A DNA stretch of 64,000 nucleotides from Patiria pectinifera. Taxonomy: Eukaryota; Echinodermata; Asteroidea; Valvatida; Asterinidae. The translations under genes and the position numbers were made by a program. Position 1 is the first letter of the stretch; every line of letters starts with the position of its first letter. Below, one piece after another: positions 11,577 to 22,530 of the stretch. The notes under the pieces are model-generated. The model saw nothing but the letters and a program-made list of their open reading frames with translations, searched no databases and was not told where the DNA came from. The DNA is taken from the NCBI GenBank assembly GCA_029964075.1, contig CM057140.1, forward strand, positions 4,482,643 to 4,546,642, given 5' to 3'.

Positions 11577-12541
11577 TAGCCTTTAGTCAAGTCCCAGGCA
11601 CTTACCCGGACACGTGACGCACAACGGATGCTGACACGTAAAAAGATTAGCACGAGCGGCAAAGCCGCGAGGGCCTTTACCATCTCGTGGAGAACGCTTA
11701 TGTTTTTCTTTAGATTTGTCTACCGATTTGGTAGATATGCATAATGCATTACCCGTTGTGAATTGACCAATGAAAATGCAGAATTACTAACGTAAATCAG
11801 CCGGCGTCTGGCGCCAGAAAGCACGCGCGCCATGGCGCGCTTGCTGTTGCTGGTAACCGCAAACCACTGTTAGATGATTGGTTTATATTGCTTGATGTAT
11901 ATTACGTGAATAAATGAACAAGGGATTAGTTCCACGAGATAGTAAGGGTGCACGCCTGTAAATAGACCAAAAATCCGTCCGCCGAGCTCATGAATAAAAG
12001 TTATATCCTCAAAATATTCTATATTAGAGAGTTCTGAGAACCATGGAATTGGGGAATTGAAGACATGTGGCACTGAACCTCTGGCCTGGACTTGGAGCTT
12101 CCAATTCTGAGCATTTTGGATGCAATCGGGCCCGAAAGTGGCGCTATTTAGCCATGTTGTGGAGGGATTCTTTTTCAAAATGGCTACTTTTCCAGTTTGG
12201 GAAACATCATTCGTTTTAGGGGTGTTCTCATTTGGGTGAGAATATCTCAAAAAGTCAATGTTCAACCCACCCAAAATTGAAAAGAAAATGAAAGATGACA
12301 TGTTGATCATCATTTTTCTGTGCAGCTTGAATACCTGTGAGAGTTCTGAGTATTTTTTAATGAATTTTGAAGTATGGACATTTAGCACTAGTGTCTATGG
12401 GAATTTATTTGCAGGTGCGCACCCGTAAAGGCCCTCGCGGCTCCGCCGCTCGTGCTAGTCTTTTTACGTGCCCGCATCCGGAATGCGTAATTACGTGTCC
12501 GGTGGTCCGGGTATAGGCGCGTGGGACTTGACTAAAGGATA
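11577..12541. mobile_element. Second copy of the 9-bp-TSD foldback MITE, with an element nested inside
   Basis: Same TIRs as the element at 10049, flanked by the nine-base duplication gaactggtt (11568-11576 and 12542-12550). The paralogous locus near 38575 reads gaactggtttgcaaatac with no insertion. A second element at 11946-12424 splits its right arm. Confidence 0.87.
11946..12424. mobile_element. Nested TIR element, 479 bp, 4-bp TSD gtaa
   Basis: It begins gggtgcacgcctgtaaat and ends with the imperfect complement atttgcaggtgcgcaccc, flanked by gtaa (11942-11945 and 12425-12428). The uninterrupted sequence agtaaaggcc is seen in the sister MITE at about 10409. A related copy lies at 58434-58905. 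A minus-strand open frame runs through much of it (from 12388), but this is more likely chance openness than a protein. Confidence 0.8.
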
Positions 12542-12764
12542 GAACTGGTTTGGAAATACAACAAAGAAAATCGTTAGAGTTGACAAAGTTCGCTGCCACA
12601 TCTTTGGCGCTCACTTGGTTGCGAACAGTATGCGCTGTTCACCATCAGCAGGCTGCCGGACTCTTGCTGGTGGAGTAAGTGGACGCTACGTTTAGTAGTC
12701 CGTTGAGGCGGGGGATTCTGAAACACGATGCTAAGTTCGGTGGACTGTTAATTAGGGGCCTTAA

Positions 12765-13147
12765 CCCTAAAGGGGCCGGGTTATTTTGGCCATCTTGAAA
12801 CTCGGTACATGCATAAAGCATTTCTTCATGAACATACCCAAGATATTTCATGACCAAAGGTCAAAGGGTTTTGGAATTATGGCTAATTAATTATTCATAT
12901 GTAGGAAAGGCAATTCTGGACTGTGTACACGACGTTTATGGGAAAATTCAGTTTTCCCGGCGCATAGCGCCGGAAAAATTTTCGCTGCGCAACAATCCCT
13001 GGTCCGATTTTCATGTTTTTGGTGTCAAAAGATGTGCAAAGCTCGAGGCTAAAAAGTCATAAAAGCTCGGGTCGCGAAAAAAACATTTTTTAAAGGCTAT
13101 CACGGAAAAAGTCAAGGGGGCGGTTCCGCCTCCCGGCCCTTTTAGGG
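12765..13147. mobile_element. TTAA-inserted MITE (piggyBac-like termini), copy 1
   Basis: Terminal inverted repeats ccctaaaggggccggg and cggcccttttaggg are flanked by ttaa on both sides (12761-12764 and 13148-13151). The inner part includes a palindromic ggcgcatagcgccgg. It shares most of its length, in inverted orientation, with 37381-37807. A TTAA target and CCC-starting ends are those of the piggyBac superfamily. No transposase is encoded. Confidence 0.85.
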
Positions 13148-13151
13148 TTAA

Positions 13152-14090
13152 GGCGGGAGAACATATTGAAGAGGAGATAACTAAGAATTTTTGGAGCATT
13201 TTAATTGATTAGAAAGTGTTATGGGATGTTGTTAACTTTGATAACACAAGAGAACAGATGTGACTTGTTTTGAGAAGGGATGAATTTATTAGGCCTATAG
13301 ACGTGCAGAAAAAGGGGCGAAAATGGGCGTGGAACTTGAGCACTGCACATATACGGGGGAATTTCCCAATTGATAACCAAAGGTACCGGTATTTGTACAT
13401 TATTGTAACTGTCGGCTTCCATAAACATTTCATCGTGTGAAGTAGGAACATGTCATTGTTTGAAGTATTGTTTGAAGTGTTCATTTCATTGATTTCATTG
13501 TGAAAATTTAATATGTTTCCGCATAAAAAAGTATCGCAACGTACCAGTGCACTTTGTACCTATTTGTGCATTATAAGGAAAAGAGATAAGTTAATGCTCT
13601 AGCATTATGTTCTTTAATTCAAGGTAATTAAAACATTAAGTTAACTACATTCATTAGTGAAACTTGTTAAGAATAAAGGGTTAGGATTGGGGAACAAAGG
13701 GTTAGGATTGACCGAGGTTGGTGAGGAGAAATGAGCCACTCCTCTCCCTTGAAATGTCCCTTAAGTGTGACTGGAATCACTTCCACATTTCTTTGTTTTT
13801 TTTATTGTCCCAGCCACGTGGTAGCCATGCCCAGGTCATCTATCACTAGATCCTAGTATGGACCATGGTACATCCACTAGAGGGGGTGTCAGTCTTGTGA
13901 TCCTACTGGAGGGGTTGGAAATTGGCGGGAAAACCTAGTGTGCTTGTGCGCATTTACATAGGCTTGTGTACAAATGCATTGTTTACATAGGGATTACCTC
14001 GATCACCCCTGTGACCAAAATGAAACTGTCAAATGGCATTGAGGAGGTTAGTGTCTGGTTTTATTGACTGTTTAGGGCCTGAGGGATACC
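13152..14090. other. No gene recognised
   Basis: Mixed-composition DNA with a small direct repeat (aaagggttaggattg twice at about 13675-13710). No exon, RNA gene or complete element could be supported. Confidence 0.3.
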
Positions 14091-15636
14091 AGGGGGTGAA
14101 TGGTGGACTTTGAGGGCCGGGTAGCTCAAATTACATTGTGTCATGGATTTATTCCCAGCAGCCGTCTAAAATCACAGTGCCAAAAATTAGCACGCGAAGG
14201 GATAATGTCAGCGTCTCAAACAGCCTCTCCTAATCAAACTCCTACTGCTTGGCTTCATGCGCCGTTCCCTGTTCATAACCGATGGCAGAGGTGTGCAGGC
14301 GGGTCTCTGGCGCCTTAAAACCAGATAGCTCTGGGCAGGTGGGGTTCATAAGCTATGGGATGAGGCAGCTCACCTAAGAGACGGAAAACTCTGATTCCAA
14401 ACCCGGGCAGGAGGAGCTCGTCAACCAACCTCACTCCACCAAGCCCCCCTTGAGGGACATCTAACCTCAGCAGGTGTTGGTAGATCGGCAGATCTGGCGG
14501 ACGAGCAAGTTATCAAGCAACTTGCCAACGGCAGAAAAGGCGTACAAACAACAATTGGTTGTGCAAACCACAGGGCGCATGGATAAATGCAAGTAACATG
14601 CGGCCATGCACTACGCTGGTGGAGGAGTGGTGACACGCCAGCGGAATCCTTTCACCAAAACCTCCAAAAATGAATCATAACACTGAGAATCACAGCGATA
14701 CCCTATTGAGCGTGTGGACCCCGAGCGCGCCAACTGGGTCTGAAGCTACTGGGAATGAAGATGATCATGCTCTCTACTACCCACGCTGTAATGACGCCTC
14801 GCACTCAAAGCCTTCACTGGACGAGTTTGCGTGAAGAACGAAGCACGGGCACCTTTAGCTTGGGATGCTGGAATGTGACCACACTGAACTATAGCCTAGC
14901 ACCTGAACATCTGATGGCCACTTTAAAAGCCTACCGCTATGACGTCATTGCTCTTAGCGAAACTCACAACATCGGTCAGGAAGTAGCATGCAATGGACAC
15001 ATAATCATGTCGGGTGGTGAAACTCACTACGCAGGTGTGGGAATACTGATGTCAAAACGGGCAAAAAAACAGCTGCCTTGCCGTCTATTACATCTCTGAT
15101 CGGATCATGGCTGCCCGCTTTCGTCTGAGGAAAGGCTCCCTGCTGTTTGTCTCCGTCTATGCACCTACATCCACTGCAACGGATGACATTATCAACAACT
15201 TCTACTCACAACTACAAGATGTGATCAATTCAAGCAAAAAGAACTGTGACACACTTGTTGTGGCTGGTGACTTCAATGCCAAACTTGGAAACCAGCGCAT
15301 CTCTCTTGTCATGGGACCCCATGGCTATGGTGACAGAAATTCAAGAGGAGACAGACTTGTTGATTTCTGCATGGTTAACCTCACTGCCGTACACTCCTGG
15401 TTCCCCAAGCGATCTTCTCACAAGGTTACTTGGATCAGCTGGGCAAGAAACGCAAGAAACGCCATTGATCACATCTTAATTAGCAAAGAAGCAAGGAACC
15501 ACCTGACTGACTGCCGTTCCTACAGTGCTTGCTTTGATACTGACCATCGGTTAGTAATCTGCAACCTGAAGTGGAAATTCCGTCGTCATGCTACTGCACG
15601 TGGACTACGACCTCAACATCCAAACGTTGAAGCCCT
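14091..15636 (+). mobile_element. RTE-like LINE, 5' part with endonuclease domain
   Basis: An apurinic-endonuclease-type domain (exonuclease-endonuclease-phosphatase fold) is readable in two frames at 14755-15099 and 15107-15640. Blocks include GCWNVTTLN, DVIALSETH, VGILMSKRAKK, VSVYAPT, VAGDFNAKLG, IDHILISK and DTDHRLVIC, covering the catalytic N, E, D-x-N and DH residues. A frameshift near 15090 breaks it. Upstream, 14091-14750 is probably its 5' untranslated part. The Penelope-like element interrupts the LINE at about 15636, and its reverse transcriptase resumes after 20560. Confidence 0.82.
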
Positions 15637-16477
15637 GTGTTTAGTAGGAAGGGGCGTAATCATACATGTCGCCTCTACATTTTAAGTTAAATGGAATGGA
15701 GTTTGGCCGCCACCATGCATTTAAGTTTTTATCAGACTTGTGTTTTCTTAAAAAGAAGTGGTTTTCTGGCTAGGAAAATAGCAAGGAAGAACCGGTTTTG
15801 TGCAAGCAAAATTCAGGGAATAATCTGTTGATATTAAGTAGCTTGTTGGCAAGTTCCAAGGTCATTCCAAGAAAGTTGCTGCCGTGAATTAGGGTTTAAA
15901 ACATGGGAGGGGGATGGGATTTGCTATCAGCATCAGCAGGGCCGTTCCTCATTCTTTTCTTTTTATGGGATGTATAACCATGGAGTACGAGGGGCTCTGT
16001 GAGCTGATGCATCTTTTTTTGGAAAACATTGTGTTTGCAACCAGCTAGGGAAGATTTTCGTTTATTATAACTTGTCAACACATACCTCGCCAGCGGGCCC
16101 ATTAGATTGGTGATAACCGGAGAGCGGGAGTTTTAAAAAAACTCATCCGGTGTTTAGGCGACGCAGGGACTGGTTTGTGTACATGTGGTTTTTGTTTCTA
16201 GTTCACTTAATGTTTTGATTTATACCGGTGATAATATGCCGTCCCACCTGTTTTTCTTTTTTGTGTGTCGGGGGAAACAGTGCATATTTTCTGTGCCCTT
16301 TTTACGCACTTCATCAGTCACCCTTTTGTTTAATTCTTTTGTACGTATTTACTTTATTGCTAATGATAATAAAGAATATTTTACGCGTTAGCTTTTCTTG
16401 TAATGATCAGACTAAGTGCATGGATTCCTTATTTTTTTTATTTTTATTTCGAAATCCATGCCTAAATGACCATTATG

Positions 16478-17323
16478 TTAGTTCTGTTCTTCAAGAAGTT
16501 CTAAAAGGATTTGAACGTTCTCCTCATCCAAGTTTTTTTCTTGGTTGGATGGTGGAGATGGGTTAATCCTTGATCGGACCAGGCCATCTTTTATGTTTTT
16601 CTGTCTTTTGTATGCCAGGATGGGTTGGGTCGCAAAGAGTGCACTGAGAAAATCATTATCGCTGATCAAATTCCAGTGTTTCAGAAGGGCCTGCTTAAGA
16701 GCTGGGTGTTTTATTTGTGGGTTGTAGGGTAAAACAAAGACCAGCGGGATATTCTTTTCGGTTTTTGCACGCTTTTTAGAGTTCACGCGAGTTTCGCCTT
16801 TTTGGGGAAGAAGGGCTAAATCTTCTTGCTTGTATCCGCGTTTTTGTAGTTTGTCTTTGAAGAATGCAACCTTCTCCTCAAATTCTTTTGAGTGTGTGCA
16901 TATACGGTCATATCTCATTATTTCTCCCTTAATCAAACCGCCAAACACTGACTCAGGGTGGGCTGAATCTCGAGCAAGATACTGAAAGGTATCAGTTTTT
17001 TGGGTTGCTACTCGAGTATCCAGTTTCCCTTCTTTTTTGAACCGTTCGCCTTTGTAGATGACGAGGTCGAGGAAGGTGACTTGACTGTTTGAAATCTCTG
17101 ACGTGAACTTGAGCGTGGGATGAATTTGGTTTAGAGTTTGGACGAGGTCACCGGCTTGGTCTTCGTTACCGTTAAATATTATTAAGACGTCGTCCCTGTA
17201 TCTCATGTAACTCACAATTGAAGGATTGTGTGGGAGAATAATTTCTTGTTCATATTTGAACAGGGTTATGTCCCATATTTCTGGACTGCATTCGCTTCCC
17301 ATAGCCACGCCAATTTTCTGTCT
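16478..17323 (-). CDS. Penelope-like reverse transcriptase, truncated inverted copy
   Basis: The minus-strand frame starts abruptly at RQKIGVAMGSECSPEIWD and continues through the catalytic YRDDVLIIF motif to the stop after LLEEQN. It matches residues of the plus-strand copy almost exactly; substitutions include W for C and S for L near the start. The upstream N-terminal fingers region is missing because the copy is 5'-truncated. The open frame extends upstream into pLTR sequence, which is not real coding. Confidence 0.85.
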   Translation of the reverse strand, partial: RQKIGVAMGSECSPEIWDITLFKYEQEIILPHNPSIVSYMRYRDDVLIIFNGNEDQAGDLVQTLNQIHPTLKFTSEISNSQVTFLDLVIYKGERFKKEGKLDTRVATQKTDTFQYLARDSAHPESVFGGLIKGEIMRYDRICTHSKEFEEKVAFFKDKLQKRGYKQEDLALLPQKGETRVNSKKRAKTEKNIPLVFVLPYNPQIKHPALKQALLKHWNLISDNDFLSALFATQPILAYKRQKNIKDGLVRSRINPSPPSNQEKNLDEENVQILLELLEEQN

Positions 17324-17598
17324 GAAAACACAAGTCTGATAAAAACTTAAATGCATGCTGGCGGCCAAACTCCATTCCATTTAACTTAAAATGTAGTGGC
17401 GACATGTATGATTACGCCTCTTCCTATTAAACACATTGCTCTAGGCAGGCGTTTGAATTTTATACCCACCCCTAGAAAACCAAAGAGGTCCACCATCCTT
17501 CGCCATTCCCAATCATTTTTCAGAAAAATGAGATCACGTCCAAAAATGGCAGGGAGAGTGAGACCTTCAAATTAGCATCCTTTCAAATTGCCCTCCAC

Positions 17599-19247
17599 TT
17601 GGAATCCCCAACCACCTTCAACCTTAATCTAGAATCATACATTGAGGGTACTTTGGAGGAATTATCCAAGTTGGAAATACAAATTGTAAAATCTAACATT
17701 ATATCAAAAGCGGAACGCATCGCTCTAACCGGCCTTAAGCAAAGACGAGACATAGTCATTAAACCATTCGATAAAGGCCGCGGTGTATGTGTTTTAAACA
17801 GACAAGACTATATACATGAGGGGCTACGACAATTATCAGGCCCACATTATGAAGAGATTGATAGGGATCTGACTGGGGAAACCGCGCAACAGGTCGCTCA
17901 ATCCATACGCAGACTTCACATTGATGGAGTAATATCCAAAAAAACATTTGAGTTTCTCAACCATGACAACCACGACATCAAAACTCCTTGCCTCTACCTC
18001 TTACCGAAAGTTCACAAAGAAGCACCCAAAGAAACGCGGTTTGTGGGGAGGCCTATATTATTAGTGGTTGCGGAGGTCCGACTCAATCAATTTCAAAATA
18101 CATAGACTATTTTCTGCTTCCGATTGTCAAACAACAAAGCACATATACACGCGATTCCGGGCATGTGCTTGAAAAACTAAACAACGTGACATTGAAGCAA
18201 GATAGCCTATTGATCACATTGGATATTGTGCCCATGTATACGAATTGCCCACAGGATGAGGCAATTGAATCAGTTTGCGATGCATTTGAAGTTGCCGATA
18301 ACAGTCTGTACGCAATACCCAAACCTACAAGAGAACACGCTCGCTGTCTCCTGGAACTTATCATGCATCGAAACATATTTGAATTCAATGGAAAGTTCTT
18401 TAGACAGAAAATCGGCGTGGCTATGGGAAGCGAATGCAGTCCAGAAATATGCGATATAACCCTGTTCAAATATGAACAAGAAATTATTCTCCCACACAAT
18501 CCTTTAATTGTGAGTTACATGAGATACAGGGACGACGTCTTAATAATATTTAACGGTAACGAAGACCAAGCCGGTGACCTTGTCCAAACTCTAAACCAAA
18601 TTCATCCCACGCTCAAGTTCACGTCAGAGATTTCAAACAGTCAAGTCACCTTCCTCGACCTCGTCATCTACAAAGGCGAACGGTTCAAAAAAGAAGGGAA
18701 ACTGGATACTCGAGTAGCAACCCAAAAAACTGATACCTTTCAGTATCTTGCTCGAGATTCAGCCCACCCTGAGTCAGTGTTTGGCGGTTTGATTAAGGGA
18801 GAAATAATGAGATATGACCGTATATGCACACACTCAAAAGAATTTGAGGAGAAGGTTGCATTCTTCAAAGACAAACTACAAAAACGCGGATACAAGCAAG
18901 AAGATTTAGCCCTTCTTCCCCAAAAAGGCGAAACTCGCGTGAACTCTAAAAAGCGTGCAAAAACCGAAAAGAATATCCCGCTGGTCTTTGTTTTACCCTA
19001 CAACCCACAAATAAAACACCCAGCTCTTAAGCAGGCCCTTCTGAAACACTGGAATTTGATCAGCGATAATGATTTTCTCAGTGCACTCTTTGCGACCCAA
19101 CCCATCCTGGCATACAAAAGACAGAAAAACATAAAAGATGGCCTGGTCCGATCAAGGATTAACCCATCTCCACCATCCAACCAAGAAAAAAACTTGGATG
19201 AGGAGAACGTTCAAATCCTTTTAGAACTTCTTGAAGAACAGAACTAA
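17599..19247 (+). CDS. Penelope-like reverse transcriptase (frameshifted), no GIY-YIG domain
   Basis: Two overlapping frames make one RT. 17599-18057 gives the N-terminal part with VIKPFDKGRGVCVLNRQDY and LPKVHKE; a frameshift near 18055 then leads into 18055-19247 with GGPTQSISKYID, TLDIVPMYTN, GVAMGSECSP and catalytic YRDDVLIIF. Fingers, palm and thumb motifs are those of Penelope-like elements. The protein stops soon after PILAYKRQKNIKDGLVRS, the point where Poseidon/Neptune-type members go on to a Cys-rich linker and GIY-YIG endonuclease. No such domain is visible in the remaining 1 kb. The frameshift makes this copy defective. Confidence 0.88.
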
Positions 19248-20257
19248 CATAATGGTCATTTAGGCATGGATTTCGAAATAAAAATAAAAAAATAAGGAAT
19301 CCACTTAGTCTGATCATTACAAGAAAAGCTAACGCGTAAAATAGTCTTTATTATCATTAGCAATAAAGTAAATACTTACAAAAGAATTAAACAAAAGGGT
19401 GACTGATGAAGTGCGTAAAAAGGGCACAGAAAATATGCACTGTTTCCCCCGACACACAAAAAAGAAAAACAGGTGGGACGGCATATTATCACCGGTATAA
19501 ATCAAAACATTAAGTGAACTAGAAACAAAAACCACATGTACACAACCAGTCCCTGCGTCGCCTAAACACCGGATGAGTTTTTTTTTAAAACTCCCGCTCT
19601 CCGGTTATCACCAATCTAATGGGCCCGCTGGCGAGGTATGTGTTGACAAGTTATAATCCACCCATCACCGCAACCCAGCAGTGGAACTGATTTTACTCCC
19701 TATATGCGTATTGAATTTCCAAAAAAGGAAAAAAAAAACCTTAACAAATACGCTCTAGGCAGTTTAGTCATATAACTACACAGGTATCCATACCAGTGAT
19801 TGTAAGTCTTAAATAAACGAAAATCTTCCCTAGCTGGTTGCAAACACAATGTATTCCAAAAAAAGATTCATCAGCTCACAGAGCCCCTCGTACTCCATGG
19901 TTATACATCCCATAAAAAGAAAAGAATGAGGAACGGCCCTGCTGATGCTGATAGCAAATCCCATCCCCCTCCCATGTTTTAAACCCTAATTCACGGCAGC
20001 AACTTTCTTGGAATGACCTTGGAACTTGCCAACAAGCTACTTAATATCAACAGATTATTCCCTGAATTTTGCTTGCACAAAACCGGTTCTTCCTTGCTAT
20101 TTTCCTAGCCAGAAAACCACTTCTTTTTAAGAAAACATAAGTCTGATAAAAACTTAAATGCATGGTGGCGGCCAAACTCCATTCCATTTAACTTAAAAAT
20201 TATGTAGTGGCGACATGTATGATTACGCCCCTTCCTACTAAACACAAAAACACCAAC

Positions 20258-20340
20258 AGATGATCTACAAGAAATGCATCCATGAACCACATCATGTAGA
20301 TGATCTACAAGAAATGCATCCTAGAGCTACATCATGTAGA
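20258..20340 (+). repeat. Two 40-bp tandem units with hairpin potential
   Basis: The unit agatgatctacaagaaatg followed by catcc and an acatcatgt end occurs twice (20258-20297 and 20298-20337) and starts a third time. atcatgtagatgat is self-complementary. Immediately downstream (20355-20535) the octamer-like tgcac/gtgca motif recurs several times. Confidence 0.7.
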
Positions 20341-20565
20341 TGATCTGCAAACATGGTGCACAAAACCAAACAGTGCACTGCCAATCATACGAGTGCTCTG
20401 TTTCAAAAAGTGCACTGTCAGACCAATTTTGCGACAACAATTGAAGTACATTTTTAACGGTGCACTTTATCTCCAGTTTCAACATCAACTACTGAAATGG
20501 TGCACCTTTTCATGAAAAGGTGCACCTTTTGACTTTTGAATGAGAAATAATGCCATAGTGGTACA

Positions 20566-22300
20566 CAGACATTCCAGAAGAAACAGCCGTACCTGTCTGA
20601 ATTAACTCTTCATCTGATTCAGCGCAAGAGGAAGGCTGTAGGCACTCCAGAATTCACAGCTCTGAGGAATGAAGTCAAACATGCATGCCAGAAAGATCTC
20701 AACGAATGGTTGGTAACTAATATCAACACATTGAACCAAGCATACCATAATCACAATTGCAGAGCTATGTTCAAAACTGCTGATGTTCTCCTTCAGAAAA
20801 CATGTACGCCTGTGGTGAACATCAAAGATGCAAACGGTCTGGTATTGGAGACAGCTGAAGAAGAAATACAGCGTTGGCATCAGTATGCAGTAGATCTATT
20901 TGAGTCCAATCGGCCACGTCCACCCCATCACACAACTGACGTTGAACGAAAACCGCCGTCACCGGAAGAGACCAAGAAAGCCATACAGGCACTGAAAAAC
21001 CACAAGGCTCCCGGAGTTGATTGTGTCACATCTGAAGCTTTTATAGCTGCGACACAGGACCCAGAGATATTCAAAACCCTTCATGGGGCCGTGTGTAACA
21101 TCTGGAACTCTGGGAAGTAGCCACAGTCGATGACCAAGTCAGTGTACATCCCGTTGCACAAAAAGAGCAAAATTGTTCTGAATGTGATACAACGCAGACT
21201 GGAAAGAACCGCTAACATCGAAGTGAGTGACACCCAGTGTGGCTTTGTAAGCGGTAAAGGCACATCTGATGGAATCTACCTCCTGAAAGGTGTGGCGGAA
21301 TCGCACTACGCAGGAAAACGCCCTCTCCATCTGGTCTTTGTTGACTATAAGAAGGCATTTGACTCAGTTAATCATGCACTTCTGTTTGCAAAGCTACGAT
21401 ATCTTGGCGTGGAGGAGGATGTGATGCGGCTACTTGAGGATCTTTACATCAACTCAAATGGCAAGCTCCGGTGGAAAGGTCGGATGACAGACGAGTTTGA
21501 GACACCAGTCGGAGTACGCCAAGGCTGTCCATTGTCACCAACACTCTTCAGCCTCTACACTGAGTGTCTCATGCGAGAGTGGTACAATCGCACAGCACAC
21601 CTAACGGCTCCATATGTCAGTGGTATCCCCCTAAAATAGATCGATATGCTGACGACCTGGTACTGATGGCGCTGTGCAGAGCTGATGCTGAAGAGATGCT
21701 TACTACCCTGGGTGATATATCTGACGGGTATGGGTTAGCCATCCACCCTGGTAAGACTGCATATATGATCATCCAGCCAACAACCGATGACAGCACCATC
21801 ACATACCGCTCGGCACAAATACCTCGTGTCACATCTTTCAAGTATCTAGGAGTGTTGATCGACCACACACTAGACGACAGCAAGGAGGTTCGGATGCGGT
21901 TAGGTATGGGCAGATCCCTTCTTCGGCAGTGCAAGTATCTGCGCTCCCCCCGCGTCAGCCTTGAGGTAAAGGTACAGCTTGCTCGGGCTCTAGTCATATC
22001 AAGGGTACTGTATGGTGCCACCACCCTGTCGTTGAAGGCAGCTGACATCAAACGCCTAGACAGTTTTGGCCGAACCATTTGGCGTCACCTGCTCAACATC
22101 AAGTGGCAAGATCATGTGACAAATGAAAAACTGATGGAGGTGATCGACCGGTGGTGCTTCAGCAGTAGCACTGTGATGCAACGAAAGGCAGCATGGTTGG
22201 GCCATGTGGTTTGGCAAGGCGGCATAGCGGCAGCTGTTGTGGATGGGATGCCAGTGGGATGTCGTCGCTCCGTAGGCCGGCCAAAGATGCGCTTCACCGC
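20566..22300 (+). mobile_element. RTE-like LINE, reverse transcriptase part, defective
   Basis: The frame from about 20570 gives the linker (ALRNEVKHACQKD, IQALKNHKAPGVD). An in-frame TAG at 21118-21120 replaces the expected tryptophan codon after WNSGK. RT blocks FVDYKKAFDSVNH and VRQGCPLSPTLFSLY follow, then a frame change near 21630 and the catalytic RYADDLVLMA. The C-terminal region ends in a KAAWLGHVVWQGG-type domain common in RTE/L2-like LINEs. Short stretches of RT are deleted near 21165 and 21625. The element is dead. It is the continuation of the LINE interrupted at 15636 and is truncated near 22300. Confidence 0.85.
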
Positions 22301-22419
22301 TTGCATCCCACGGCCTCGGGTACCCTCGGTTTGCATTCCTCTCACGCTTCACTGCTTCCAGGCACCGTGATAACCCTACTCATGGTGTTTTCTCTTCAAT
22401 TAAACTTAACCCCCCCCTC

Positions 22420-22530
22420 CCGTCAAAAAACAAAGCTTTTGATGAAAATGGACACGGCTTCGAACCACAGGTCTTACGATCCATGGGTCGTTCCGCTATC
22501 CACTTGGCCACTGTGGCAGCTCGAAGAAAG
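22420..22530 (-). mobile_element. tRNA-derived SINE head with intact Pol III A and B boxes
   Basis: On the minus strand, box A TGGCCAAGTGG (22510-22500) and a perfect box B GGTTCGAAGCC (22466-22456) are 33 bases apart, as in a tRNA-derived promoter. The flanking stems do not close into a full cloverleaf, so a SINE head or tRNA pseudogene is more likely than a working tRNA gene. Confidence 0.65.

Larger units (their letters stand above)
10025..12615 (+). repeat. Direct duplicate of 37180-38645, enlarged by nested insertions
   Basis: Matching landmarks in the same order are ccgacgtag, gacggcaagac, ccatttaccgactttg, gtcgactgatcgtcgacc, gtgttcaaatgtgtgc, gcgtgaaacatcatta, gtttgacaaagtatgaaac, gacagtgagtcagagaca and aaatacaacaaagaaaatcg. 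Differences are mainly insertions: foldback elements at 10049 and 11577 in this copy, and a TTAA element at 37381 in the other. Confidence 0.88.
15636..20252. mobile_element. Penelope-like element, head-to-head copies forming a ~1.7-kb inverted repeat
   Basis: A plus-strand copy (about 17325-20252) has direct terminal repeats (pLTR): ggcggccaaactccattcca followed by gtagtggcgacatgtatgattacgcc occurs at 17360-17420 and again at 20165-20230. A 5'-truncated minus-strand copy (17323-15636) is joined to it head to head and ends in the same pLTR. The arms 15636-17323 and 18403-20252 are nearly identical inverted repeats. The right arm carries about 150 extra bases (around 19658-19810). Tandem and inverted partial copies with pLTRs are a known habit of Penelope elements. 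It sits inside the LINE at 14.1-22.3 kb. Confidence 0.88.

Noticed and set aside
11870-12388. 172-residue minus-strand open frame, similar to a frame at 58254-58667
   Set aside because: Both lie in copies of the same TIR element. The similarity follows from DNA relatedness, no domain is recognisable, and the frame runs out of the element into MITE sequence.
12850-13062. 70-residue frame matched at 37468-37680
   Set aside because: It is part of the TTAA element in both places; a shared repeat, not a conserved small protein.
18998-19180. Frames antisense to the Penelope RT, repeated at 16545-16727
   Set aside because: Identical only because the RT coding sequence is present twice in opposite orientation.
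22056-22352. Minus-strand frames within the LINE RT region
   Set aside because: Shadow frames of the plus-strand reverse transcriptase.
22456-22510. Functional tRNA gene
   Set aside because: A and B boxes are good, but the acceptor, anticodon and T stems do not pair as a cloverleaf, so a SINE head is preferred.
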